Origin: Archangium sp.
Lineage (GTDB): Bacteria; Myxococcota; Myxococcia; Myxococcales; Myxococcaceae
Direction: 5' to 3'
Assembly: GCA_016793585.1 (NCBI GenBank)
Contig: JAEUJR010000431.1
Location: 1 to 14,823 of the forward strand
Length of the DNA stretch: 14,823 nucleotides
Numbering within the stretch: position 1 is the first letter of the stretch; every line of letters begins with the position of its first letter. Of this stretch, positions 1 to 6,385 are shown in pieces. The translations under genes and the position numbers were made by a program. The notes under the pieces were generated by a model. The model was not told where the DNA came from, did no database searches, and saw nothing but the letters and a program-made list of their open reading frames with translations.

Positions 1-75
1 GCACCAGCAGACGAGCTTGGGGCGCCGGCAACGCAGGCACAGTTCGCGGTAGGCGTCGGCGGCAGGTGCTTCCAT
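1..75 (-). CDS. DTW domain protein, tRNA aminocarboxypropyltransferase family (5' fragment)
   Basis: Reading leftward from the ATG at 75-73 gives 25 codons that run off the window edge. The peptide ends RELCLRCRRPKLVCWC. Its Cys-x2-Cys-x-Arg-Pro-x3-Cys-x-Cys pattern is the N-terminal metal-binding signature of DTW-domain proteins (TapT/YfiP family). Family members add a 3-amino-3-carboxypropyl group from S-adenosylmethionine to uridine in tRNA. The DTW and SAM-binding motifs lie outside the window, so the assignment rests on this cysteine cluster alone. The gene is divergent from rsmE across 85 bp, which puts two RNA-modification genes back to back. The start is the only ATG visible and sits a typical short distance before the cysteine motif. 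Confidence 0.72.
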   Translation of the reverse strand, partial: MEAPAADAYRELCLRCRRPKLVCWC

Positions 76-160
76 CGTCGGCGGCCTTGTGCCGTGCCCG
101 GAGAATCGGTGCAAGGCGGGTGAGCGTGCGGCATAGAATCAGCCTCCCCATCGGGGCTCC
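76..160. promoter_or_regulatory. Divergent intergenic region between DTW gene and rsmE
   Basis: This 85-bp gap must hold the 5' signals of both divergent genes. On the + strand TAGAAT at 134-139 matches the -10 consensus TATAAT at five of six bases. No convincing -35 lies 16-18 bp upstream of it. A G/C-rich inverted repeat (CCCC at 146-149, GGGG at 153-156) lies just before the GTG start of rsmE and could fold over the ribosome binding region. No purine-rich Shine-Dalgarno sequence is evident at either gene. The promoter call is tentative. Confidence 0.3.
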
Positions 161-898
161 GTGAATCTGCTCCTCCTTCAGCCAGGTGAAGTCGACGCGT
201 CTGGCGTCGCGGTGCTGCGCGACCGGCGCCTCGTGCACGCGCGGGAGGTCTTACGAGTCTCCGACGGTGACACACTGCGAGTCGGCATTCGTGGCGGAGC
301 CCTCGGCACGGCGCTCGTCACCGCTCAATCGAAGAGCGAGCTGACCCTGCAGATCACCGCCACCGAGCCGCCGCCCCCACGGCCCGGCATCGATCTCATC
401 ATTGCCATTCCCCGGCCGAAGGCGCTCAAGCGCGTCATTCCTGCCATCGCCTCGCTCGGCGTCGATCGCGTCGTGCTCATCAACGCCGCGCGGGTCGAGA
501 AGAGCTACTTCGACGCGAAGGTGCTCACCACCGAGGCGCTCGACGCGCTGATCGATCTCGGCCTCGAACAGGCCAAAGACACGCTTCCACCGCGCATCGA
601 GGTTCGTGAACGCTTCAAGCCCTTCGTCGAAGACGAACTGCCGACCTGGGCGCCCGCTGGCGCGCTCCGCTTCGTGCCCCACCCCACCGCCGTCGTCGTG
701 GCGCACGCGATGCCCGCCGATCGCCGCCTCGTGGTGGCCATCGGCCCCGATGGCGGCTGGGTTCCCTTCGAGGTCGATCTGCTCGCCCGCCACGGCTTCG
801 CGCCGATCTCCCTCGGCCCTCGCGTGCTGCGCGGCGAGGTCGCGATTCCCGCGGTACTGTCTGCCCTGCGCCCCACGCTCACGATGGAAACGCCATGA
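161..898 (+). CDS. rsmE: 16S rRNA (uracil(1498)-N(3))-methyltransferase RsmE
   Basis: A 245-residue protein of normal RsmE length. It methylates N3 of U1498 in the decoding region of 16S rRNA, using S-adenosylmethionine. The N-terminal PUA-like part holds the family pattern HAREVLRVSDGD at about residues 26-37. The C-terminal SPOUT knot holds IGPDGGWVPFE at 194-204 and LGPRVLRGEVA at 218-228, equivalent to the usual IGPEGG and LGPRILRTETA loops. The final loop is unusual, with Gly225 and Val227 where threonines are normal. The gene starts with GTG at 161 and its stop overlaps the next start as ATGA (895-898), so it is coupled to the aminopeptidase. The family is certain; the divergent SAM-loop residues could mark a subfamily. 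Confidence 0.93.
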   Translation: MNLLLLQPGEVDASGVAVLRDRRLVHAREVLRVSDGDTLRVGIRGGALGTALVTAQSKSELTLQITATEPPPPRPGIDLIIAIPRPKALKRVIPAIASLGVDRVVLINAARVEKSYFDAKVLTTEALDALIDLGLEQAKDTLPPRIEVRERFKPFVEDELPTWAPAGALRFVPHPTAVVVAHAMPADRRLVVAIGPDGGWVPFEVDLLARHGFAPISLGPRVLRGEVAIPAVLSALRPTLTMETP

Positions 899-2331
899 CC
901 TTCCAGAACGACCAGAAGCCCGCCGAGAAGCCGAAGGACCCGAACAACCCCGAGGCCCTCGTTCGCTTCATGATGACGGAGTGGAAACCCCAATCGAAGC
1001 CGCTGCCAAAGGCCATTCCAGCGGCCGACTTTCACGCTCGACGGCGGGCAGCGCTCTCGGCGCGCTTTCCGGGTGAGACGCTCGTCATTCCCACTGGCCA
1101 CGAGAAGGTGCGCGCAAACGACACCTACTACCGCTTTCGCCCGGGCTCCGACTTCTTCTACCTGACCGGCAACACCGAGCCTGACTGCGTGCTGGTGATG
1201 ACGCCGCGTGAGGGTGGCCACGACGCGCAGCTCTTCGTCGAGCCCAACCCGGGCCGCGCGAGCGAGACCTTCTACACCGACCGCAAGAAGGGCGAGCTGT
1301 GGGTGGGCGCGCGCCTGGGGGTCGAACAGAGCCGCGCGCACTACGGAGTCGACGCGGCCCTCCCGCTCGACGGGCTGAAGGCGTTCCTTGGCCAGCACTC
1401 GCGCGCGCGGGTGCTCCGTGGCTACTCGGCGCTGGTCGACGCGACGATCGCGAAGCGCGACGAAGGCAAACCCGACGACGAGCTCGCGACGGCGCTCTCG
1501 GAGCAACGGCTCGTCAAAGACGCCCTCGAGATCAAAGAGCTCAAGAAGGTCATCGACGCCACGAAGCGCGGCTTCGAAGACATCATTCGCACGCTGCCAA
1601 AGGCGAAGAGCGAGCGCGAAGTCGAGGGCACGTTCAACCTGCGCGCCCGCGTCGAGGGGCAGGACGTGGGCTACGGAACCATCGCGGCGAGCGGGGCCAA
1701 CGCCTGCATCCTCCACTGGACTCGGAACCACGGCACCCTGAAGAAGAAAGACCTGCTGCTCGTCGACGCCGGCATCGAGGGCCATGCGCTGTACACCGCA
1801 GACATCACGCGCACGCTGCCCATCTCGGGGAAGCTCTCGAGCGCGCAGCGAACCATCTACGAGCTCGTCTGGAACGCGCAGCAGGCGGCGCTGAAAGAGG
1901 TGAAGCCGGGCAACGACTTCATGGCCCCCAACCTCGCGGCCTCGAAGGTGCTCGCGCAGGGGCTCAAAGACCTCGGCATTCTGCCCATGCCCGTCGAAGA
2001 GGCGCTCAAACCAGAACACCTCTTCTTCAAGCGCTGGTCGCTCCACAACGTCAGCCACATGCTCGGCCTCGATGTGCATGACTGTGCGAAGGCGCGAGAG
2101 CAGGTGTATCGCTACGGCAAGCTCGTGCCCGGCATGGTGCTCACGGTCGAGCCCGGTCTCTACTTCCAGCTCGACGACCTCACCGTGCCGGCGAAGTTCC
2201 GCGGCATCGGCGTTCGCATCGAAGACGACGTGCTCGTCACCGAGACGGGCATGAAGAACCTCTCGGCCTCGATTCCGAGTGAGGCGAGCGCGGTCGAGGG
2301 GTGGATGAAGGCCACCTGGAAGAAGCGTTAG
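895..2331 (+). CDS. pepP: Xaa-Pro aminopeptidase (aminopeptidase P, M24B)
   Basis: A 478-residue cytoplasmic metallopeptidase that removes N-terminal residues preceding proline. Residues about 45-190 form the AMP_N domain (RFRPGSDFFYLTGNTEPD). The pita-bread catalytic domain follows. The five dinuclear-metal ligands of the family are all visible: Asp291 (VDAG), Asp303 (ADITRT), His388 (VSHMLGLDVHD), Glu419 (VEPGLY) and Glu443 (RIEDDV). The accessory histidines His274 and His395 are also present. It should therefore be active with two Mn(II) or similar ions. A hydrophilic, Lys/Pro-rich extension of about 40 residues precedes the usual start and has no signal peptide. The ATG at 895 overlaps the rsmE stop by four bases. 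The stop TAG overlaps the convergent DUF2914 gene stop by four bases, leaving no room for a terminator. Confidence 0.95.
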   Translation: MTFQNDQKPAEKPKDPNNPEALVRFMMTEWKPQSKPLPKAIPAADFHARRRAALSARFPGETLVIPTGHEKVRANDTYYRFRPGSDFFYLTGNTEPDCVLVMTPREGGHDAQLFVEPNPGRASETFYTDRKKGELWVGARLGVEQSRAHYGVDAALPLDGLKAFLGQHSRARVLRGYSALVDATIAKRDEGKPDDELATALSEQRLVKDALEIKELKKVIDATKRGFEDIIRTLPKAKSEREVEGTFNLRARVEGQDVGYGTIAASGANACILHWTRNHGTLKKKDLLLVDAGIEGHALYTADITRTLPISGKLSSAQRTIYELVWNAQQAALKEVKPGNDFMAPNLAASKVLAQGLKDLGILPMPVEEALKPEHLFFKRWSLHNVSHMLGLDVHDCAKAREQVYRYGKLVPGMVLTVEPGLYFQLDDLTVPAKFRGIGVRIEDDVLVTETGMKNLSASIPSEASAVEGWMKATWKKR

Positions 2332-3581
2332 TCGGTCTCGATGCTCGTCGCAGGCTGATCGCCCAGCTTCGCGTCGAAGGTGAGCCGCCCAATCTCACGG
2401 CCGTCTTCGGTCAAGACCCGCACACGATAGGCAGTCGCCTCGCTGATGGTGGTGTACGCGAACGTTCGATACCCCTCTTCGTTGCCGCCGCTCAGGCCCG
2501 CAGCGAAGGGAGCGCCCCGCTCCGTCCACCCCTTCTTCGGGTCATCCATCTCCCAGGCGAACTTCACCTGATCGCGGAACTTCGCGGGCGCGAAGATTCG
2601 GGTGAACACCCACGCCCGCTTCGCAGAACAGACGTACCCCAACCCCTTGCACGGCTCGTCGTTCTCACAGGCGATGTCCGACGGCGCGTAGTGCTCCTTG
2701 CGCTTGAGACACACGCCGGTCGGTGAGGCGATGAAGACCGACGAGTGTTTGCGCCAGACCTGCCACGACGGCGCGGGTTGGTAGGCCAGTTGATAATGAA
2801 CACCGCTCTCGTCCTTCGTCGGTGAAATGCTGGCGTAGACATCGATGTGTTTGAGCGACAGCGGCACCGGGGGGATCGCGCCGAGCACGTAGAAGACGAG
2901 CAGCGTGGCCTGCACCACGAGCCCGGGCACGACCGCACGCTTGAACGTCCAGTTCGGGTCGTGGGTGAACCGGGTGAACACCTTCCACAACCCGAACGTC
3001 ACGCCCGCGCCGATGAGAATCGACACGTAGTACTGCCAGCTCGAGAGCTCTCCGACGATCACGGGCAGCAGGTACGCGAGGAACGAGGTGGTGGCGAACG
3101 ACAGCATCGCCACGCGCACGACTGGGCCCTGCTGACGAAACCGCGGCAGCTCGTTGGCGACGATGAGTCCGGCGAGCGCGACGAGGAAGATGAACGAGAG
3201 CACTCCGCTCGACGCGCGGAAATAGAAGACCATGAACGCGTTGAGCAGCGTGCCGAGGAAGAAGTGCATCACCCACAGGCGGAAGCTCGCGAGCTTTCCG
3301 AGAAACCCCTCGGGCTCCTTGCCGCTCACGTGCAGGCGGTGGTCGACGAAGATCAGCAACGCCGAGAGCACCAGGTAGCAGGCCTGGTGAATCAGCAGCG
3401 GCGTCGAGTCGATGCGATGCAGCAGCACCACGTCGAAGAGGAACCCGGCGAAGAAGAAGCCGACCTCGAACGCGATGTGATGCTGCTCTTTGAAGGCCTT
3501 GAAGCTGGCCCAGGGGCCGGTGGCGGCAGGCTCAGCTGTAGCGATCGTCTCGCCAGGGGTGGGCGGTGTCGGAGTAGCCAC
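2328..3581 (-). CDS. DUF2914 domain membrane protein
   Basis: A 417-residue protein with about seven hydrophobic helices between residues 38 and 240, then a soluble C-terminal region. The end (YRTFAYTTISEATAYRVRV to IGRLTFDA, about 371-404) matches the DUF2914 pattern, a domain of unknown function found on bacterial membrane proteins. Before it is a segment with four cysteines (291, 305, 311, 318), which would probably form two disulfides if the domain faces the periplasm. It starts with GTG at 3581, inside the last 50 bases of the molybdoenzyme gene. No other ATG, GTG or TTG occurs in frame before the first membrane helix, so the overlap appears genuine and the two genes should be translationally coupled. 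Function is unknown. Its place at the end of a redox/Fe-S operon suggests an envelope redox role, but that is inference. Confidence 0.85.
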   Translation of the reverse strand: MATPTPPTPGETIATAEPAATGPWASFKAFKEQHHIAFEVGFFFAGFLFDVVLLHRIDSTPLLIHQACYLVLSALLIFVDHRLHVSGKEPEGFLGKLASFRLWVMHFFLGTLLNAFMVFYFRASSGVLSFIFLVALAGLIVANELPRFRQQGPVVRVAMLSFATTSFLAYLLPVIVGELSSWQYYVSILIGAGVTFGLWKVFTRFTHDPNWTFKRAVVPGLVVQATLLVFYVLGAIPPVPLSLKHIDVYASISPTKDESGVHYQLAYQPAPSWQVWRKHSSVFIASPTGVCLKRKEHYAPSDIACENDEPCKGLGYVCSAKRAWVFTRIFAPAKFRDQVKFAWEMDDPKKGWTERGAPFAAGLSGGNEEGYRTFAYTTISEATAYRVRVLTEDGREIGRLTFDAKLGDQPATSIETD

Positions 3582-4221
3582 GGTCTTCCCAGAATCCCAG
3601 CTTGTTCTGTTTCAGCAACTCGATTCGGCTGATCCACTTCGCGCCCTTCCACGCGTAGAGCTGCGGGGTGATGAGGCGCACCGGCCCGCCATGATCACGC
3701 GGCAGCGGCTGATCATTCCAGGTGTGCACCAGCAGCACGTCGTCTTTGAGCAGCTCGTACAGCGCGACGTTCGTGGTGTACTCGTCGAAGGCGTGAATCA
3801 TCGCGTACTGCGCCGACTCGAGCGGCCGGGCGAGCGCCAACACCGTCGAGGCCTGAACGCCTCTCCACTTCGAGTCCATCAGGCTCCAGGTGGTGACGCA
3901 GTGGAAGTCCGAGACGTCTTCGGTCTGGGGCAACGCCATGAAGGTCGCCCAGTCGAGCGTGACCGGCTCTTCCACCGCGCCGTCGATGGTCAGCTTCCAC
4001 GTCGAGGGCGTGACGTTTGGCTTCACGCCCAGGTCGAGCACCGGCCAGCTCTTCGTCTGGTGCTGGCCGGGCGGTAGCTTGGGCATGCCGTGACGGTTCG
4101 GCGCTCCGGTGCCCATCGGCCGCGGGTCACTCATCGACGCGGAGTCGCGAATCTTGCCCAGGTGCCGCTCGCGCAGCTTGAGGCGCGCTTCGACGATGCG
4201 GCGCTGCTTCTCGTCGTCCAC
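3532..4221 (-). CDS. Sulfite-oxidase-like molybdopterin-dependent oxidoreductase (cytoplasmic)
   Basis: A 229-residue member of the small SUOX-fold oxidoreductases (COG2041-like). The signature FHCVTTWS places the molybdenum-ligating cysteine at Cys108. Other family features are LPPGQHQTKSWPVLDLG (about 49-65), EPVTLDWATFMALPQ (85-99), the HGGPVRLI loop and a terminal segment LGFWEDRGYSDTAHPWRDD. The protein has no Tat or Sec signal, so unlike MsrP/YedY it should stay in the cytoplasm. The first 25 residues are a charged helix. The substrate cannot be told from sequence. The GTG start at 4221 is 9 bp after the glutaredoxin stop, with AAGGG a short way upstream. The gene lies in the yqgE-bolA-glutaredoxin operon, and its 3' end overlaps the DUF2914 start by 50 bp. 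Confidence 0.88.
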   Translation of the reverse strand: MDDEKQRRIVEARLKLRERHLGKIRDSASMSDPRPMGTGAPNRHGMPKLPPGQHQTKSWPVLDLGVKPNVTPSTWKLTIDGAVEEPVTLDWATFMALPQTEDVSDFHCVTTWSLMDSKWRGVQASTVLALARPLESAQYAMIHAFDEYTTNVALYELLKDDVLLVHTWNDQPLPRDHGGPVRLITPQLYAWKGAKWISRIELLKQNKLGFWEDRGYSDTAHPWRDDRYS

Positions 4222-4230
4222 GTGCGCGGC

Positions 4231-4542
4231 TCAGCCCTTCACGAGCGCTTCGAGCTCACCGCGCTCGGCGAGATCGGCGACGATGTCGCTGCCGCCGACG
4301 AACTTTCCTTTGATGTACACCTGCGGAATCGTCGGCCAATTCGAATACACCTTGATGCCGTCGCGAACCGCGGGCTCTTTCAGTACGTCGACCGCGTAGA
4401 TCTTGCCGAACGGTTGCAGCAGTTGCACCGCGCGGGCCGAGAAGCCGCACTGCGGGAAGAGCACGTTGCCCTTCATGTAGATCACGATGGGGTTCTCGGA
4501 GATCTCTTTGTCGAACCGGGCCTTCAACGCTTCGTCGATCAT
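4231..4542 (-). CDS. grxD: Monothiol glutaredoxin, CGFS type (Grx4/GrxD)
   Basis: A 103-residue class II glutaredoxin. The CGFS active site is at residues 32-35 (FPQCGFSA), preceded by the MKG glutathione/cluster-binding lysine at 24. It is followed by WPTIPQVYIKGKFVGGSDI, the TIP cis-proline and GG-S/C-D glutathione-binding motifs. Proteins of this class bind a bridging [2Fe-2S] cluster with glutathione and pass clusters on, often as heterodimers with BolA. I chose the ATG at 4542 rather than one at 4560, because it forms an ATGA overlap with the bolA stop and has AAGGTGA a few bases upstream. The loop before the active site reads NVLF where TPDF or similar is common. Direct coupling to bolA supports joint function. 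Confidence 0.95.
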   Translation of the reverse strand: MIDEALKARFDKEISENPIVIYMKGNVLFPQCGFSARAVQLLQPFGKIYAVDVLKEPAVRDGIKVYSNWPTIPQVYIKGKFVGGSDIVADLAERGELEALVKG

Positions 4543-4793
4543 CGCTTCACCTTGCTCCACTGCTCGGGGGTGTACGTCTTGAGGGCCAGGGCGTGCAGCT
4601 CGCCAGTGGCCAACACGTCTTGAAGCGGGGCGTAGACCTGCTGGTGCTGCTGCACCATCGACAGCCCCACGAACGTCGGGCTCACCACGCGCGCTTCGAA
4701 GTGATCGCCAGTGCCCGTGGTGTCACGGATCTCGACGATCGCTCCAGCCAGCGCCTGCTCGAGGCGCGCCTTCAATACCTGCGGGTCCAACAT
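4539..4793 (-). CDS. bolA: BolA family protein
   Basis: An 84-residue BolA/IbaG-type protein. BolA proteins have an alpha/beta KH-like fold and partner CGFS glutaredoxins in [2Fe-2S] binding; some members also bind DNA. The family helix-strand pattern VQQHQQVYAPL (47-57) and LHALALKTYTPEQW (66-79) are present. They contain the near-invariant His67 and a second candidate ligand, His50. Gln replaces the common Arg just before His50. GDHFEARVVS (29-38) is the central strand region. The ATG at 4793 overlaps the yqgE stop (TGATG, one shared base), and the bolA stop overlaps the glutaredoxin start (ATGA). The three genes are therefore read as one coupled unit. Confidence 0.95.
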   Translation of the reverse strand: MLDPQVLKARLEQALAGAIVEIRDTTGTGDHFEARVVSPTFVGLSMVQQHQQVYAPLQDVLATGELHALALKTYTPEQWSKVKR

Positions 4794-5338
4794 CAGTTGA
4801 TGCCTCCGGTGGTGATCAACATGGCGGGGTCGACGCCCATGCTCTTAATGACCTCACTCCAGATGTGCTCGGGCTCGGTGTGCAACACGGGGCCGGTCTG
4901 GGCCTCGGTGAACAGCCAGCTGCCCTGGGCGATCTCCTTCTCGAGCTGCCCCGGCCCCCAGCCCGAATAGCCGAGGCAGAAGCGCAGCTTGGTCGCCGGG
5001 TCGCGCAGGAGCGGCTCGAGGGCGTCGGTCGTCACCGAGAGGAACAGGCCTGGAAGCAGCGGCGCACGCTCGCCGATGGAGTCGCGATCGTGCAGCACGA
5101 AGCCGCGGTAGGGCTCGACGGGGCCACCGACGAAGATCGCGTCGTCTTCACGAACGGTGGCGATCTCGAGCGACTGCGACTTGCCGAGGTCGGCGAACGT
5201 CAGCTCGGCCGTGCGGTTGATGATGAGGCCCATCGACCCCTCGTCGTTGTGCTCGAGCATCAACACCACGGTCTTCGAGAAGTTCGGGTCCTGCATCTGG
5301 GGCATGGCAATCAGAAACCCGGGGGCGAGCGCCTTCAC
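4793..5338 (-). CDS. yqgE: YqgE/AlgH family protein (UPF0301)
   Basis: A 181-residue protein of normal family length. Diagnostic stretches are LAPGFLIAMPQMQDPNFSKTV near the N terminus, EHNDEGSMGLIINR (about 29-42), FVGGPVEPYRGFVLHD (69-84) and LGYSGWGPGQLEKEI (122-136). The family is widespread. AlgH has been linked to alginate regulation in Pseudomonas, but the biochemical role is not settled. It is the first gene of the leftward operon. The GTG start at 5338 follows a TATACT -10-like element whose expected transcription start falls at the start codon, so the message may be leaderless. No Shine-Dalgarno sequence is clear. Its stop shares one base with the bolA start. Confidence 0.95.
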   Translation of the reverse strand: MKALAPGFLIAMPQMQDPNFSKTVVLMLEHNDEGSMGLIINRTAELTFADLGKSQSLEIATVREDDAIFVGGPVEPYRGFVLHDRDSIGERAPLLPGLFLSVTTDALEPLLRDPATKLRFCLGYSGWGPGQLEKEIAQGSWLFTEAQTGPVLHTEPEHIWSEVIKSMGVDPAMLITTGGIN

Positions 5339-5359
5339 GTTTCTCAGTATACGGGCCCC
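5339..5359. promoter_or_regulatory. 21-bp divergent gap with palindromic GTATAC, candidate bidirectional promoter core
   Basis: Only 21 bp separate the GTG of yqgE (5338, leftward) from the ATG of the quinone reductase (5360, rightward). The gap contains the palindrome GTATAC (5347-5352). Read leftward it gives TATACT (5351-5346), five of six matches to TATAAT. Read rightward it gives TATACG (5348-5353), four of six. In both directions a transcription start about 7 bp downstream falls on the start codon, so both mRNAs may be leaderless. Any -35 elements would lie inside the opposite coding region, and neither is convincing. GGGCCC (5353-5358) is a second small palindrome beside it. Confidence 0.42.
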
Positions 5360-6385
5360 ATGCGCGCACTGGTGAACCGGAAGGCTGGGGGACCCGAAGT
5401 TCTCGTCGTCGAAGAGCGACCCGATCTCACACCGGGTGCGGGCGAGGTGCGCGTACGGGTGAAACGCGCCGGCCTCAACTTCGCCGACATCTCGGCGCGC
5501 GTGGGTCTGTACCCCGACGCTCCGAAGTTCCCCATGGTGATGGGCTACGAAGTGTCAGGCGTCGTCGATGGCGTTGGCGCTGGCGTCACGTCACTCCAAG
5601 ACGGCGACCGCGTCACCTCGATGTGCCGCTTCGGTGGCCAGGCGACGATGATCTGCGTGCCGGCGTCACAGGCCCGCCGCATTCCCGACGCGATGAGCTT
5701 CGACGAGGCCGCCGCCCTGCCCGTCAACTACCTCACGGCGTACCAGATGCTGTTCTGGACCGCGCCCATTCGGCCGGGAATGACGGTGCTGATTCACATG
5801 GCCGCCGGGGGCGTCGGCCTCGCGGCGATTCAGCTGTGCAAGACCGTCGAGAACGTGACGATGCTCGGCACCTCGTCTGCGGGCAAACACGAGGTCCTTC
5901 GCAAGCAAGGCCTGCACCACCCCATCGACTACCGCACCCAGGACTACGTCGCAGAGACGATGCGGCTCACCGACAAGCGCGGCGCCGATCGCATTCTCGA
6001 CGCGCTCGGCGGCAAAGACTGGGAGCGCGGTGTGTCGGCCTTGCGATCTGGCGGCACGCTCTACGCGTTCGGCTGGGCGAACATGATCGACGGCGAGAAA
6101 CGCAGCCTGCTGCACGTCGCGAAGGAGTTCCTGTCGATGCGCAAGTGGAGCCCCATGCAGTTGATGGACCTCAACAAGGGCGTCATCGGCATCAACCTGG
6201 GGCACCTCTGGCACGAAGGCGCGCTCATGGGGTCGCACCTCGACGCGCTGCTCGCGATGTACGAGCGCGGGCAGATCAAGCCTCACGTCGATCGCGTGTT
6301 CCCCATGTCGAAGGCGGGGGAAGCGCACGCGCATGTGCAGGGGCGCAAGAACGTCGGCAAGGTGCTCTTCGACGTCGAGGCCTGA
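5360..6385 (+). CDS. VAT-1-like zinc-free quinone oxidoreductase (MDR superfamily)
   Basis: A 341-residue medium-chain dehydrogenase/reductase. The N-terminal GroES-like half has GLNFADISARVGLYPDAP (about 38-55) and GYEVSGVVDGVG. The Rossmann half has the NAD(P)H-binding motif HMAAGGVGLAAIQLC with AAGGVG at 148-153, then GTSSAGKHEVLRKQGLHHPIDY. The conserved NLGHLW segment follows. These are hallmarks of the VAT-1/quinone oxidoreductase branch, which lacks the catalytic zinc cysteines of alcohol dehydrogenases. The expected activity is NADPH-dependent reduction of quinones or enones; the substrate is unknown. The frame is open far upstream, but homology begins at the ATG at 5360. No Shine-Dalgarno sequence is seen. 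The stop directly abuts the stop of the convergent gene at 6386. Confidence 0.9.
   Translation: MRALVNRKAGGPEVLVVEERPDLTPGAGEVRVRVKRAGLNFADISARVGLYPDAPKFPMVMGYEVSGVVDGVGAGVTSLQDGDRVTSMCRFGGQATMICVPASQARRIPDAMSFDEAAALPVNYLTAYQMLFWTAPIRPGMTVLIHMAAGGVGLAAIQLCKTVENVTMLGTSSAGKHEVLRKQGLHHPIDYRTQDYVAETMRLTDKRGADRILDALGGKDWERGVSALRSGGTLYAFGWANMIDGEKRSLLHVAKEFLSMRKWSPMQLMDLNKGVIGINLGHLWHEGALMGSHLDALLAMYERGQIKPHVDRVFPMSKAGEAHAHVQGRKNVGKVLFDVEA

Noticed and set aside
141..158. Hairpin-like CCCC/GGGG repeat before rsmE as a terminator
   Set aside because: The stem is only four pairs, there is no U-tract, and no gene ends upstream of it. It is noted only as a possible leader structure.
505..2079. 524-codon open frame on the minus strand across rsmE and the aminopeptidase
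   Set aside because: It lies antisense to two well-recognised enzymes, is very rich in Arg, Val and Glu with no domain pattern, and is the usual shadow of high-GC coding DNA.
2328..4221. MsrPQ (YedYZ) system formed by the molybdoenzyme and its membrane neighbour
   Set aside because: The molybdoenzyme has no Tat signal and the membrane protein is DUF2914, not the haem-binding MsrQ family.
4543..4560. Longer start for the CGFS glutaredoxin at 4560
   Set aside because: The ATG at 4542 has a good AAGGTGA element and an ATGA overlap with bolA; the extra six residues match nothing in the family.
4865..5359. N-terminal extension of the quinone reductase frame by 165 codons
   Set aside because: The frame is open by chance opposite yqgE; family similarity starts exactly at the ATG at 5360.
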